NCBI GenBank assembly: GCA_018816765.1
Contig: JAHIUX010000090.1
Coordinates: 52,252-116,251, forward strand
Reading direction: 5' to 3'
Origin: Bacteroidota bacterium
GTDB taxonomy: Bacteria; Bacteroidota; Bacteroidia; Bacteroidales; F082
DNA length: 64,000 nucleotides
The notes under the pieces are model-generated. The model was not told the origin of the DNA. It saw only the letters and a list, made by a program, of their open reading frames with translations, and ran no database searches. A program made the position numbers and the translations under genes. Positions 1 to 8,736 of the stretch are shown here, in pieces; position 1 is the stretch's first letter, and each line of letters opens with the position of its first letter.

Positions 1-975
1 AACTTTTTCATCCCCGATGCACGTAAATTCTGGATAAAGCCATCAGTAAGCTATCTGAGTGCATGGGTAAAAGATCACCCTGTCGACCTGATCATTTCGA
101 CCGGACCACCGCACAGCATGCACATGATCGCACTTGGTCTTAAGCATAAAACCGGTCTTCCCTGGCTGGCTGATTTCCGAGATCCATGGACAGAGATCGA
201 CTTTTACCATGAGTTGCAACTGACAGCCCTTGCCGATAAGAAGCACCATGCATTGGAGAAAATGGTCCTTTCCACTGCTGACAGGGTAAGTGTTATCAGC
301 CAGGGCATGGCAAAGCAATTTAACCTGATTCATCCTGCCAGTTACGCGGTTATCACCAATGGTTTCGATGAAAGTGATTATCATGCTGCCACTCCTGTCA
401 GGCAATCTTCATTTGCGCTCGCCCATATTGGTTCGCTGGTGAAAACACGTAATCCGCAGGTCCTTTGGAAAGCCTTGTCTTTACTTTGTGACGAAGTGGA
501 CGGTTTTTCGGCCGACCTTGAAATTAGGCTTATTGGCAAAACCGATCAGTTTGTTGTTGAAGCCATTGAAACAGCTGGATTGTTGGCAAATATGAATAAG
601 ATTGACTATCTCACGCATGACCTAGTGGGTCAGGAACAGCAGCAGGCCAACGTGTTGTTGTTGCTGATCAACAACACACCCAATGCAAAACTGATCCTTA
701 CCGGTAAATTGTTTGAATATATGCAAAGTGGCCGTCCGATACTTTGCATAGGCCCTGTAGACGGAGATGCGGCCAGTGTGCTTGAGGAAACAGGTACCGG
801 AAAATGCATTGATTTTGAAGATGTTCTTTCTGCAAAAGCCTATATTTTGTCCGCATATAAACAGTTCAAGGCAGGCATAATTGATGGAAACAAAGCGGAT
901 ATCAGTAAATACACAAGGCGTTCACTCACAGGTCAGCTGGCATCTCTGCTCAATGAACTGCTTACTGAGCAATAA
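1..975 (+). CDS. Glycosyltransferase, 5' end cut by the window edge
   Basis: The reading frame is open from base 1, so the gene begins outside the window and 324 codons are visible. The visible part carries ISTGPPHS and LADFRDPW near its start, which are typical of family 4-type glycosyltransferases that build capsule or O-antigen. Further on, KLFEYMQSGRPIL corresponds to the nucleotide-sugar binding part of a GT-B fold C-terminal domain. The protein is presumably cytoplasmic or membrane-associated and transfers a sugar to a lipid-linked glycan; donor and acceptor cannot be read from sequence. The flippase and second glycosyltransferase downstream on the same strand fit a polysaccharide cluster. 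Its last 14 bases overlap the 3' end of gpsA on the other strand. Confidence 0.85.
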   Translation, partial: NFFIPDARKFWIKPSVSYLSAWVKDHPVDLIISTGPPHSMHMIALGLKHKTGLPWLADFRDPWTEIDFYHELQLTALADKKHHALEKMVLSTADRVSVISQGMAKQFNLIHPASYAVITNGFDESDYHAATPVRQSSFALAHIGSLVKTRNPQVLWKALSLLCDEVDGFSADLEIRLIGKTDQFVVEAIETAGLLANMNKIDYLTHDLVGQEQQQANVLLLLINNTPNAKLILTGKLFEYMQSGRPILCIGPVDGDAASVLEETGTGKCIDFEDVLSAKAYILSAYKQFKAGIIDGNKADISKYTRRSLTGQLASLLNELLTEQ

Positions 976-1948
976 TCCGGTTAACGAAGTTTTTAATGTC
1001 GTATTCTTCATTAAAAACCTTGTACAGTTCGGTCATCAAAGGAAAGGCTTGCCCCTTGTCGTCTCTGGTAAACAATTGATTACAAAGCACATTTACCGCA
1101 ATGCGCCCTTCAAGCACAACCTTGTCGGAAATATTGCTGGTAAAAAAACCTTTGCCGATCAACAGTCCAAGTGTCCTGTTCCGGCTTAGGTCATTAAGTG
1201 CAGTAAGTGTAAAATCGCCAAAACCACAATAATTGAATATGGTATGCTCCTGGCCACCGAAAAGGCTGATCAGGGCGCGCATCTCGTTGATGGCCTTGGT
1301 GAGCACCAATGAACGGAGGTTAGGCGAGTCGTACTGGGCGTCGACAATGCCAATCACGATGGCATAAATGTTTTTCAGTATGCTGGCATATTCAACCCCA
1401 ACAACATCGGTTGTGAAATCAAGGTGGATGGTTGTGTTATCAAACAATTCAGCAAACACTTCGAAAATTGATTCGTCTGTTGATGCCAACGTAAAGGCTG
1501 TAGGCTGCCGGTGAATGATCTCACGGGCAAACGAAGGGCCTTTTAATGTTGCCAGTGCGTTGTGCATAAACTGTCCGAGACAGAAGGGAATGGTATCTTG
1601 CTCGTTACCAAATCCTTTTGCAAGATTCACCAAGATGGCTCCTGCATTAACCAGTTCCTTGTTTTCCTTCAGATAACTGACAATGGTAACCGAAGGTATG
1701 GCCAGAAACACGACATCTGCTTCTGACAGTACCTTTTTGTTATCGGTAGCCACCAGCAAAGGGCTTAATGAATAGTTGGGGAAGTATTTCCGGTTAATAT
1801 GTTCTTCGTTGATGGAACTAACCACATCTTCCTCGATAGACAACAAGGTCACCAGGTAGTCTTCGTCAGAGGCCAGAATATTTCCCAAAGCAGTGGCAAT
1901 TGCACCGCTTCCGATAAAGACGATATTGAATTTGTTTTTTCCGTTCAT
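962..1948 (-). CDS. gpsA: Glycerol-3-phosphate dehydrogenase [NAD(P)+]
   Basis: This cytoplasmic enzyme reduces dihydroxyacetone phosphate to sn-glycerol 3-phosphate, the backbone for phospholipids. The N-terminus has a Rossmann dinucleotide motif (IGSGAIATALG). The substrate region has GPSFAREI, and EYASILKNIYAI holds the conserved catalytic lysine. The C-terminal domain has the RNRTLGLLIGKG element. At 328 residues it is of usual length. The frame can be opened nine bases earlier at a TTG, but the ATG at 1948 gives the expected start just before the Rossmann strand. It is transcribed against the polysaccharide genes and overlaps the upstream glycosyltransferase tail to tail. Confidence 0.9.
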   Translation of the reverse strand: MNGKNKFNIVFIGSGAIATALGNILASDEDYLVTLLSIEEDVVSSINEEHINRKYFPNYSLSPLLVATDNKKVLSEADVVFLAIPSVTIVSYLKENKELVNAGAILVNLAKGFGNEQDTIPFCLGQFMHNALATLKGPSFAREIIHRQPTAFTLASTDESIFEVFAELFDNTTIHLDFTTDVVGVEYASILKNIYAIVIGIVDAQYDSPNLRSLVLTKAINEMRALISLFGGQEHTIFNYCGFGDFTLTALNDLSRNRTLGLLIGKGFFTSNISDKVVLEGRIAVNVLCNQLFTRDDKGQAFPLMTELYKVFNEEYDIKNFVNRIIAQ

Positions 1949-2156
1949 CCTGTTCAAATAGCGCTGCTAAATTAACCATTTTTCATTGGACCATATAGGC
2001 ATGGATATCACAGCTGTTTTTCATTCAGGTCACAGGCAAAAATTTAGTCTGTTATCTTCACAAAGCAAAGGCTGGTTTTTCCTGCAAGGAAACTGGCTTG
2101 AGCTACACCACCACTACTGATTTCCCACAACAATAGGCAAATCATTGCAGTTTCCT

Positions 2157-2164
2157 TACTTTTG
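2157..2164 (+). promoter_or_regulatory. -7 promoter element before the flippase gene
   Basis: TACTTTTG matches the Bacteroidota consensus TAnnTTTG. Transcription would start at about 2170. That places the TTG at 2162 outside the transcript and favours the TTG at 2183 as the flippase start. No clear -33 element is seen. Confidence 0.5.
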
Positions 2165-2182
2165 CATGCTAAACACATTTCC

Positions 2183-3667
2183 TTGGGCATCATTCAAAAA
2201 CAATCCGTCACTGGTTCAGTCATCTCCTACTTAGGAGTGCTGATCGGATTTCTGACGACAGGATTGCTGTTGCCCAATTTATTGTCGCTTTCCGAAAACG
2301 GCATCATCAAGTTGCTTGTAGCCAATGCCGCCTTATTTGGCCAGCTGGGCACCCTGGGATTTACAGGTGTAACGACCAGGATGTTCACCTACTTTCGCGA
2401 CAAACAGCAAAGCCATCACGGCTTCATGCGCATCGGTGTGCTTGTTTCACTTGCCGGTTTTGCCCTGTCAGTGATTATTTTTTACCTGATCAGAAACTGG
2501 GTACTACTTGGCAAAGACGAAGCTGAAGCGGTCATGATCGCACAGTATATTGACTTTGTGATCCCCATGATTCTGGCCAATATTTTCTTCAACCTCTTCG
2601 ACAACTTCTACAAGGTGTTGTTCGATGCGGTGAAGGGAGCACTTTACAGGGAAGTGTATCAACGCATATTTACCCTTGCGGCCATCCTTTGGTACTATTA
2701 TGGCAATATTAGCTTCAACTGGTTCATCTGGCTCTATGTGGCCGGATATGCCTTACCCTCGCTGATGCTGATGTTTTCGCTGATTAAGGACAACGAATTC
2801 AGTTTAAAGGCAGATCCCGGATTCCTGACCCCCGGCCTTCGGAAATCATTGGTAAGTGTTGGTTTTTTCAGCATTGTGGTAGGTTTTAGCAATATTGCCA
2901 TCCTGAATATTGACAGCTTAATGGTAAACAATTATGTTGGCCTCAGTGAAACAGGCATTTATGGCATCACCTTTTTCTTTGGCACCCTCGTCATTGTTCC
3001 TTCACGGATCATCCAGAAAATTTCATCTGCCTTTCTGGCCGACTCCTGGAAGGAAGGAAACACCAAACAAATTCGTGATATATACTATAAAACAAGCATT
3101 AACCAGTTTATCCTTGGCGCCTTGATTGTGATCGGCATTTGGGGAAACATCGACAATATTTTCAAGATCCTTCCGGCTGAGTATGAAGCGGGTAAATATG
3201 TGATCCTGCTGATCTCACTCACAAACTTACTGGAGATGGCCGGTGGTGCCAGCGCTGTGATCATTTCTGTTTCGCCGAAATACATTGCGCTGAGCATCAT
3301 GATGGTCGTGTTGTTGATTCTTATCGTAGTCTCGAACATGATTTTTATTCCACTTTGGGGCATCAGCGGTGCGGCTTTTGCCTCACTGATCTCATACTTT
3401 GTTTATGTGCTGATGCGTTTCTGGTATCTTTATTACCACTACCGATTGCAGCCTTTTCACATCAATCATCTGAAGGTCATCGTTATAGCCATCTCTAGCT
3501 GGTTGTTACAGTTACTCATCCCGGCCTTCAATAATTTCATCATCGACATCCTTATCAGAAGCACTGCCATGGCCATTGTTTATACCGGATTGTCAGTAGC
3601 CTTGCGAGTTTCTGAGGAAGTAGAAGCAAACAGTAAACTCATAATCAGATATTTGTTTAAGCGATGA
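2183..3667 (+). CDS. Polysaccharide flippase (Wzx/MATE-like membrane protein)
   Basis: This is an integral inner-membrane protein of about 494 residues with roughly 12 to 14 hydrophobic segments. It resembles the Wzx branch of the MOP superfamily, which moves lipid-linked glycan units across the inner membrane. The N-terminal GIIQKQSVTGSVISYLG is typical of Bacteroidota family members, which often begin with MGxI. No in-frame ATG lies near the start. TTG at 2183 puts that sequence at position 2 and lies correctly downstream of the -7 element; TTG at 2162 is the alternative but falls inside that element. The stop overlaps the next start in an ATGA, so the two genes are probably translationally coupled. 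Confidence 0.85.
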   Translation: MGIIQKQSVTGSVISYLGVLIGFLTTGLLLPNLLSLSENGIIKLLVANAALFGQLGTLGFTGVTTRMFTYFRDKQQSHHGFMRIGVLVSLAGFALSVIIFYLIRNWVLLGKDEAEAVMIAQYIDFVIPMILANIFFNLFDNFYKVLFDAVKGALYREVYQRIFTLAAILWYYYGNISFNWFIWLYVAGYALPSLMLMFSLIKDNEFSLKADPGFLTPGLRKSLVSVGFFSIVVGFSNIAILNIDSLMVNNYVGLSETGIYGITFFFGTLVIVPSRIIQKISSAFLADSWKEGNTKQIRDIYYKTSINQFILGALIVIGIWGNIDNIFKILPAEYEAGKYVILLISLTNLLEMAGGASAVIISVSPKYIALSIMMVVLLILIVVSNMIFIPLWGISGAAFASLISYFVYVLMRFWYLYYHYRLQPFHINHLKVIVIAISSWLLQLLIPAFNNFIIDILIRSTAMAIVYTGLSVALRVSEEVEANSKLIIRYLFKR

Positions 3668-4743
3668 GTCGGAAATCAATTTGGTTAGTTCATCCGGGCC
3701 TGTCCACCTTTGTTCAGGCCGATATCGACATGCTGAAGGCCCATTTCCATGTCAGCACCTATCATTATATCGCATCAAAAAACCCTCTCCGCTTTGCTTT
3801 TGAGTTGATCAGCTTGAAGGTGGTTGCTCTTTTAACACTCTGGCGCCATGAGGTGGTCTATATCTGGTTCGCCGATTATCACGCAGTCATTCCGGCTATT
3901 TTCGGTCGCCTTTTCAGGAAGAAAGTAATCGTTGCTGTGGGTGGTTTCGATGCGGTGGCCATTCCTGACATCAAATATGGCGTCTTTTTCAAAGACAATT
4001 TCAGGGCTTGGTGCGCCCGTAAAACTTATCAGATGGCCCATTTGATTCTTCCTGTTGACCAGAGCCTGATCAAAGGCCACAATGTTTATGCTGATCCCTG
4101 TGGCAAAGGTTATCCTGTCGGCATCAAACATTTCGTCCCAAAGTTGAAAGCGCGGATTGAAGTGCTTCCAACAGGCTATGATACCTCCGTTTGGCAGCGC
4201 AACACCGACATCGAACAGCAACCATCCGTGCTGACAATTGCTGGGGCTGCCAAAATGCAAACATTTATCCTGAAGGGACTCGATCTGCTTATCGAAACAG
4301 CCCGTCTCCTGCCTGAAACTTCCTTTACCATCGTGGGATTACATCACGAGATGTCAGTGTATGCCTCAGGAATCATTCCGGAAAATGTTGTTCTTGCGGG
4401 CTATATTCCCAACGCCAAACTCCCCGATGTGCTCAGCGCCCATAAGGTTTTTGTGCAGTTTTCGCTTAGCGAAGGATTACCAAACACCTTGTGTGAAGCC
4501 ATGTTGTGCGAATGTATCCCGGTAGGAAGCAACGTCAACGGCATACCGCGCTGTATTGGCAGCAATGGATTCATCCTGCAATCGAAAAATGCTGCTCAGG
4601 CTGCGGCGCTGATTACAAAGGCGCTGGCGACGGACAAGGAAGCCGGCTTACGTGCCAGGGATCATATTGCCAGGAATTTCAGTAAAAAACAACGGGCCGA
4701 AAAACTCCTCCGCCTGATCAGCCAGCTGACAAGCATGTCTTAA
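3664..4743 (+). CDS. Glycosyltransferase, GT4-like
   Basis: This is a 359-residue GT-B fold glycosyltransferase. The C-terminal half carries LKGLDLLIETA followed by SLSEGLPNTLCEAML, the E-x7-E type donor-binding motif of GT4 enzymes. The N-terminal half, with IWFADYHAVIPAI, is the more variable acceptor domain. It is probably a cytoplasmic enzyme adding a sugar to a surface polysaccharide intermediate. Its start overlaps the flippase stop (ATGA), so the two are likely expressed together. No sugar specificity can be assigned. Confidence 0.85.
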   Translation: MSRKSIWLVHPGLSTFVQADIDMLKAHFHVSTYHYIASKNPLRFAFELISLKVVALLTLWRHEVVYIWFADYHAVIPAIFGRLFRKKVIVAVGGFDAVAIPDIKYGVFFKDNFRAWCARKTYQMAHLILPVDQSLIKGHNVYADPCGKGYPVGIKHFVPKLKARIEVLPTGYDTSVWQRNTDIEQQPSVLTIAGAAKMQTFILKGLDLLIETARLLPETSFTIVGLHHEMSVYASGIIPENVVLAGYIPNAKLPDVLSAHKVFVQFSLSEGLPNTLCEAMLCECIPVGSNVNGIPRCIGSNGFILQSKNAAQAAALITKALATDKEAGLRARDHIARNFSKKQRAEKLLRLISQLTSMS

Positions 4744-4747
4744 TATA

Positions 4748-5713
4748 TTAATGTGTATGTCCGTGGTGCCCATGGCTAGGGGCATCGGTCACAGAAACAT
4801 CGCTGGCCTGTTTAATGCTGGCGTTGAGTTCGAAGCCAATGAGCAGGATCAAGGCATTAAAATAAAGCCAAAGCAAAAAGATAATCAGCGTGCCAATAGA
4901 ACCATACAAGGCATTGTAGCGTGAGAAATTTGCGATGTAATAATTGAAGGAAAGCGTTCCGAGGATCAGTAATATGGTTGCCAACATTGATCCGGGACTA
5001 AAGAAACTGTATTTTCTTCGCTGAGCCGGTGCGTAATAATACAAGAAAGACACACTGAGAAAGGTTAACGAAACAGTGATCAGCCATTGCATTATCCTGA
5101 GCAGGGTATAGGTGTAACCCGATGTTACCCATTCGTTCATTTGCAGCCACTCAATCGCAATTCCACCGAGGGTAAGGAATGCAATGCTCAAAATAACCAA
5201 AACCGACAGGATGACCATCAGGAAAACTGCAATCAGTCGCTGCTGTACCCAATTTTTGGTTTCAATATCGTGCCAGGTGCTGTTGAATCCCTCAATGATT
5301 GCATTGATCCCATTGGTGCTGAACACGAAGGTCAGGATAAAACTCAACGAAAGCAACCCTGAATTCTGGCGCATGACGATGTCAAAAATGGTCGTTTCAA
5401 CCGCTTCAAAGGTATTTTGTGGGATAATTTCTTTGAATAGACCAAGCAAAGCAGTTTGGAAATTTTCGATCGGGATATAAGGAATCAACGTGAAAATAAA
5501 TAAAATAAAGGGGAATATCGCAAGAAAAAAGTTGAATGCGACAGCCGCTGCCCTATTCGATAACGCTCCTTTGAACAAGCCTTTGATAAAAAACACCATC
5601 ACATCGTACAATGGAACCTTCCCAAATCCCGGCAATATGATCAGCCGCAGCATACCGATGAGTTTATCGCGGTAATTGATATAGCTTCGGAAATATTTTG
5701 GGGGTATAGTCAT
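4748..5713 (-). CDS. YihY/BrkB-family inner-membrane protein
   Basis: This 321-residue membrane protein has about six transmembrane helices. LSNRAAAVAFNFFLAIFPF near residue 55 is the family hallmark, and LYGSIGTLIIFLLWLYFNA in the last third is also typical. The family was once annotated as ribonuclease BN; that assignment is obsolete and the function remains uncertain. The C-terminus ends in a histidine-rich tail (SHGHHGHTH) that may bind metal; this is inference. It is the third gene of a minus-strand run with the DUF4783 protein and nadC, 15 bases after nadC. Confidence 0.85.
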   Translation of the reverse strand: MTIPPKYFRSYINYRDKLIGMLRLIILPGFGKVPLYDVMVFFIKGLFKGALSNRAAAVAFNFFLAIFPFILFIFTLIPYIPIENFQTALLGLFKEIIPQNTFEAVETTIFDIVMRQNSGLLSLSFILTFVFSTNGINAIIEGFNSTWHDIETKNWVQQRLIAVFLMVILSVLVILSIAFLTLGGIAIEWLQMNEWVTSGYTYTLLRIMQWLITVSLTFLSVSFLYYYAPAQRRKYSFFSPGSMLATILLILGTLSFNYYIANFSRYNALYGSIGTLIIFLLWLYFNALILLIGFELNASIKQASDVSVTDAPSHGHHGHTH

Positions 5714-5728
5714 TGATTGTGTTTCTTC

Positions 5729-6580
5729 TTAGGTCACCGCCCTCAGGCTCATGTCGAGGCTCCTGATATGGTGTGTCAATGCCCCGATCGAAATAAAGTC
5801 AACCCCTGTTTCGGCATAAGCCCGCAAGGTGGCTTCAGTGATGCCTCCGGAGGCTTCGGTCTCGAAGCGGTTGCCAATCAGCGAAACTGCCCGACGCATT
5901 TCGTCAGGAGAAAAGTTATCCAACATAATGCGCTGAATGCCACCGATGCGCATCACCTCACTGAGTTCATCAAGGTTGCGGACCTCCACTTCAATACCCA
6001 GCCTGCGTCCTGTTTTCTTCAGGTAGTTTTGTGCCTGCACGACCGCATTGCTGACACTTCCGGCAAAATCGACATGGTTGTTCTTGATCAGAATCATGTC
6101 GAACAAACCAAAACGGTGGTTGTAGCCACCGCCAATCCTGACGGCCATTTTCTCGAACAAACGCATATTGGGCGTGGTTTTCCGGGTATCGAGCAAGCTC
6201 ACCGGCAAATCGCTGACCAAACTGACCAGGCGGTTTGTTTGAGTTGCAATGCCACTCATGCGTTGCATGAAATTGAGCACCAATCGCTCCGCTGTCAACA
6301 TCGACTTTACATCACCCCTGACCTCAAAGGCAATATCGCCCGGCATTACCTTCGTCCCATCTTCCATAAAAGCAGTAAAAGCGATGTCAGGGTTTATCCG
6401 TTTGAACACCAAACGGGCTACTTCCATACCGGCCAACACACCTGCTTCCTTGATCAGCAGCTTTGTTTTGCCTTGAATATTGTCAGGTATGGTTGCCAGT
6501 GAGGTATGGTCGCCATCGCCAATGTCTTCGCGTATGGCCAGGTCTATCAGTTCTTCTGCCAGGGGGATACTAAAGGTCAT
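5729..6580 (-). CDS. nadC: Nicotinate-nucleotide pyrophosphorylase (carboxylating)
   Basis: The product converts quinolinate and phosphoribosyl pyrophosphate to nicotinate mononucleotide in de novo NAD synthesis. It is 283 residues long, the usual length. Visible signatures are EDIGDGDHTS at the N-terminus, DTRKTTPNMR and IGGGYNHRFGL in the substrate site, ILIKNNH, EVEVRNLDEL, MLDNFSP and EASGGI around the barrel. The ATG at 6580 overlaps the upstream DUF4783 gene by 11 bases, which suggests coupling. The protein is cytoplasmic and probably acts as a dimer or hexamer, as known for the family. Confidence 0.95.
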   Translation of the reverse strand: MTFSIPLAEELIDLAIREDIGDGDHTSLATIPDNIQGKTKLLIKEAGVLAGMEVARLVFKRINPDIAFTAFMEDGTKVMPGDIAFEVRGDVKSMLTAERLVLNFMQRMSGIATQTNRLVSLVSDLPVSLLDTRKTTPNMRLFEKMAVRIGGGYNHRFGLFDMILIKNNHVDFAGSVSNAVVQAQNYLKKTGRRLGIEVEVRNLDELSEVMRIGGIQRIMLDNFSPDEMRRAVSLIGNRFETEASGGITEATLRAYAETGVDFISIGALTHHIRSLDMSLRAVT

Positions 6581-6992
6581 GCTTTGAAATGCTCAAAAAG
6601 TGAATATTCATTTCGCCTGCTGTCTCGTTTAACAGCATATATATGCGATAACTACCGGTGTCACAGTACAAAAAGCCAATGATATAAAACGAGCTACTGG
6701 TTTTGCCTTCTTGTTTAAGCTCATAGGAGGCGGGTTTGTTCAAGGCAAACCAATCCTTGAGGATCATCTGCGCCTGACTTTTGCTGAATTTGCCCTTGCT
6801 CCGGTCGATGTCCAGTTCAAGTGTACTCAACAACATGTTTCCCAACAAATTATAGTCGCTGTTTAAAAAGGCCTGTCCAATATCAGTGGTGATTTTTTCA
6901 GGTAACTGGGCTTTCGCTGTACCTGGCGTCAGAAGTACAGCAAACAAAAAAAACACAATCCAGGAATGCCTGTAGTACTTTTTTAAATTCAT
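6570..6992 (-). CDS. DUF4783 family exported protein
   Basis: This is a 140-residue protein with a signal peptide (basic start, then a hydrophobic run ending near GTAKA at about residue 28). The mature part has the SNTF2-like look of DUF4783: FLNSDYNLLGNMLL, then KSQAQMILKDWF, then a GKTSSSFYIIG strand pair. The function is not known. The frame can open at a GTG at 7001, but the ATG at 6992 gives the natural signal peptide. It leads a minus-strand run with nadC and the YihY-like gene. A -7 element lies 27 to 34 bases upstream. Confidence 0.75.
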   Translation of the reverse strand: MNLKKYYRHSWIVFFLFAVLLTPGTAKAQLPEKITTDIGQAFLNSDYNLLGNMLLSTLELDIDRSKGKFSKSQAQMILKDWFALNKPASYELKQEGKTSSSFYIIGFLYCDTGSYRIYMLLNETAGEMNIHFLSISKHDL

Positions 6993-7018
6993 TTCAATCA
7001 CCCACTAATTTTGTGTGC

Positions 7019-7026
7019 CAAAAATA
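7019..7026 (-). promoter_or_regulatory. -7 element for the DUF4783-nadC-yihY run
   Basis: On the minus strand this reads TATTTTTG, a perfect TAnnTTTG. It would start transcription at about 7012 and give a 20-base leader before the ATG at 6992. No -33 element is clear. Confidence 0.5.
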
Positions 7027-7151
7027 CATCAATTATTTTTTTTGTACTTGTCCGATCAGGATTGAACCTCACGTTGATCATTCAAACAGCATTTACCACA
7101 AAAACTATTCCGTAAAATATCAGGATCTGTTTATTAATTCTGTACTTCAAA

Positions 7152-7176
7152 ACACCAAAGTCTGGCACTTTGGTGT
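7152..7176. repeat. Perfect 9-bp inverted repeat in the promoter region of the lipoprotein gene
   Basis: ACACCAAAG (7152-7160) and CTTTGGTGT (7168-7176) are exact reverse complements around a 7-base spacer. The right arm touches the candidate -7 element at 7176-7183, so the repeat occupies the -33 to -10 zone. That position fits an operator better than a transcript hairpin. This is inference. Confidence 0.5.
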
Positions 7177-7183
7177 AACTTCG
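7176..7183 (+). promoter_or_regulatory. Candidate -7 element before the lipoprotein gene
   Basis: TAACTTCG is the TAnnTTCG variant also seen before murB and the DUF2752 gene. The ATG follows 48 bases later. It is flanked by an inverted repeat. Confidence 0.4.
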
Positions 7184-7231
7184 CAAGTGAAAAAGCAGCA
7201 GTTTTTGTTTAATGAAGTAATTTGGCTGAAC

Positions 7232-7981
7232 ATGGGAACTGATAAGAGCAAATGGTGGTCATCGGTTAAGATGGTATGGATAGTTTTTCTGATTTTCGGT
7301 TGGCAGTCGTGTCAGCAACCTCCTGAGACCACTGAAACGGACAAGTTTGAAAAGGAACTGAAAAACTTTAATCAATCGATGAGTCAGGTCGGGCAGACGA
7401 TGGATATGGTTGACGCCATGCAGGAAGAAGTAGATATGGTTGAACAGCAGCGTGCAAGTGGCGAAATTACTGATGAGCAGGCCAATAAACTCCTCAGCGA
7501 GATCAAACAAACCTATGGCAGGGCCATCGCCAGGCGATCGAATGTGAATCCGGCAAGTGGGCTGCCTGCCTGGGCGCGGACGCTGGGTCTCATCGAGCCA
7601 CAGGGACTTGCGCTTGACGCCGATTATTCGCAAATGACTTCGGCCGAAAATCCTGATGAGGGGTTTAATTCCATATTACTTGTTTACAACGGACCCTACC
7701 AGCAATCGATGGCCGAAGCCGAACGCATTGCCAGGGCAGCAAAGATTCCGGTGAGCAAAGATTATCAGGAAGCCATCGAACTGGCGAAAACATACAGCAG
7801 TTCACCCATGAAAGGAATCGCTTATATGAATTTCGATCCTTTTGTTAAAGACAATGACTATAATATTTCCATAACCGTAGACGAAAACGGGGTGTTGACG
7901 CTCAGTGCTGTGGATGCGCTTCAACTAAAAAGGCAATTCGAGACAACACCTGAAACTTCTGAAGATATTCCAACAGAATAA
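7232..7981 (+). CDS. Lipoprotein of unknown function
   Basis: The frame is open from 7013, but ATG at 7232 (or at 7271) gives a short N-terminus with a lipobox-like end, IFGWQSC, so the mature protein would be lipid-anchored at that cysteine. With the 7232 start it has 249 residues. Residues about 30 to 100 are rich in charged and glutamine residues and probably form a helical or coiled-coil segment (VDMVEQQRASGEITDEQANK). The rest, with FNSILLVYNGPYQQSMAEA and a C-terminal strand pair ISITVDENGVLTLSAVDA, looks globular. I do not recognise the family. It stands just before an SDR gene (9-base gap). Confidence 0.65.
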   Translation: MGTDKSKWWSSVKMVWIVFLIFGWQSCQQPPETTETDKFEKELKNFNQSMSQVGQTMDMVDAMQEEVDMVEQQRASGEITDEQANKLLSEIKQTYGRAIARRSNVNPASGLPAWARTLGLIEPQGLALDADYSQMTSAENPDEGFNSILLVYNGPYQQSMAEAERIARAAKIPVSKDYQEAIELAKTYSSSPMKGIAYMNFDPFVKDNDYNISITVDENGVLTLSAVDALQLKRQFETTPETSEDIPTE

Positions 7982-7990
7982 GTTATTAAT

Positions 7991-8671
7991 ATGGACATCA
8001 TCATCACCGGTGCAGGAAAAGGGATAGGATTTGAGTTGGTTAAGTTGTTTCTGCAACAGAAAAATGACCGCATCATCGGAATATCGCGCGATATCAGGTC
8101 GCTCGAAAAGCTACAAGCCGCACAGCTTTACTCCCTCCAGGCGGACCTGCATGAGCCAAAGGCTTTCACCACATTGCTGGATATAATGCGGTTAATGAAT
8201 TTCACGCCTGGTTTGCTGGTAAATAACGCCGGATCACTCGTCAACAAACCTATTGATACGCTCAGTGATGGGGATTTTGACCTGATGTTTGGCACCAACG
8301 TCAAGGCTGTTTTCAGGATGGTCAAAGCCTTGCTACCCCATTTTGCCCCTGGTGCCCACATCCTTAACATCGGCAGCATGGGTGGCTTTCAGGGCAGCGC
8401 CAAGTTTGCAGGCTTATCGCTCTACAGCGCCAGCAAAGCTGCTTTGGCCGTTATGACAGAATGCATGGCCGAAGAATTCAAAGATCGGGGCGTTAAGGCA
8501 AACTGCCTTGCCCTGGGCGCCGCACAAACCGAGATGCTCTCCCTGGCCTTTCCAGGTTATAAGGCCCCGCTTTCAGCTGCTGAGATGGCTGGTTTCATCG
8601 CTGATTTTGCACGCAATGGGCACCATTACTTCAATGGTAAAATTCTTCCGGTGTCAGTTTCAACACCTTAA
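7991..8671 (+). CDS. Short-chain dehydrogenase/reductase
   Basis: This is a classical SDR of 226 residues. It has the cofactor motif TGAGKGIG at residues 6-13, the NNAG motif, a serine in NIGSMGG, and YSASK as the catalytic Tyr/Lys pair. It should be a cytoplasmic NAD(P)-dependent oxidoreductase; the substrate cannot be predicted. It is somewhat shorter than the usual 240-250 residues, mainly at the C-terminus. It follows the lipoprotein gene by nine bases and may share its transcript. Confidence 0.85.
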   Translation: MDIIITGAGKGIGFELVKLFLQQKNDRIIGISRDIRSLEKLQAAQLYSLQADLHEPKAFTTLLDIMRLMNFTPGLLVNNAGSLVNKPIDTLSDGDFDLMFGTNVKAVFRMVKALLPHFAPGAHILNIGSMGGFQGSAKFAGLSLYSASKAALAVMTECMAEEFKDRGVKANCLALGAAQTEMLSLAFPGYKAPLSAAEMAGFIADFARNGHHYFNGKILPVSVSTP

Positions 8672-8692
8672 CATTTGCTTAACGCTTGTTGC

Positions 8693-8724
8693 TTGACGGG
8701 ATAATCCGCGAATACGTACCTTTG
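8693..8724 (+). promoter_or_regulatory. Promoter of the RseC-like gene
   Basis: TTGA at 8693-8696 and TACCTTTG at 8717-8724 are separated by 20 bases, matching the Bacteroidota -33/-7 arrangement. Transcription would start at about 8731, just before the ATG at 8737. This rules out the longer reading frame that opens at TTG 8686. Confidence 0.7.
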
Positions 8725-8736
8725 TCGGGCAAAGAT

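Noticed and set aside
881..1189. Open frame bridging the glycosyltransferase and gpsA
   Set aside because: It crosses the overlapping ends of two supported genes in a third frame and resembles nothing.
5717..6502. Long open frame of 261 codons antisense to nadC
   Set aside because: It is the antisense shadow of a well-supported gene; its composition (many Cys, His, Gln) is not protein-like.
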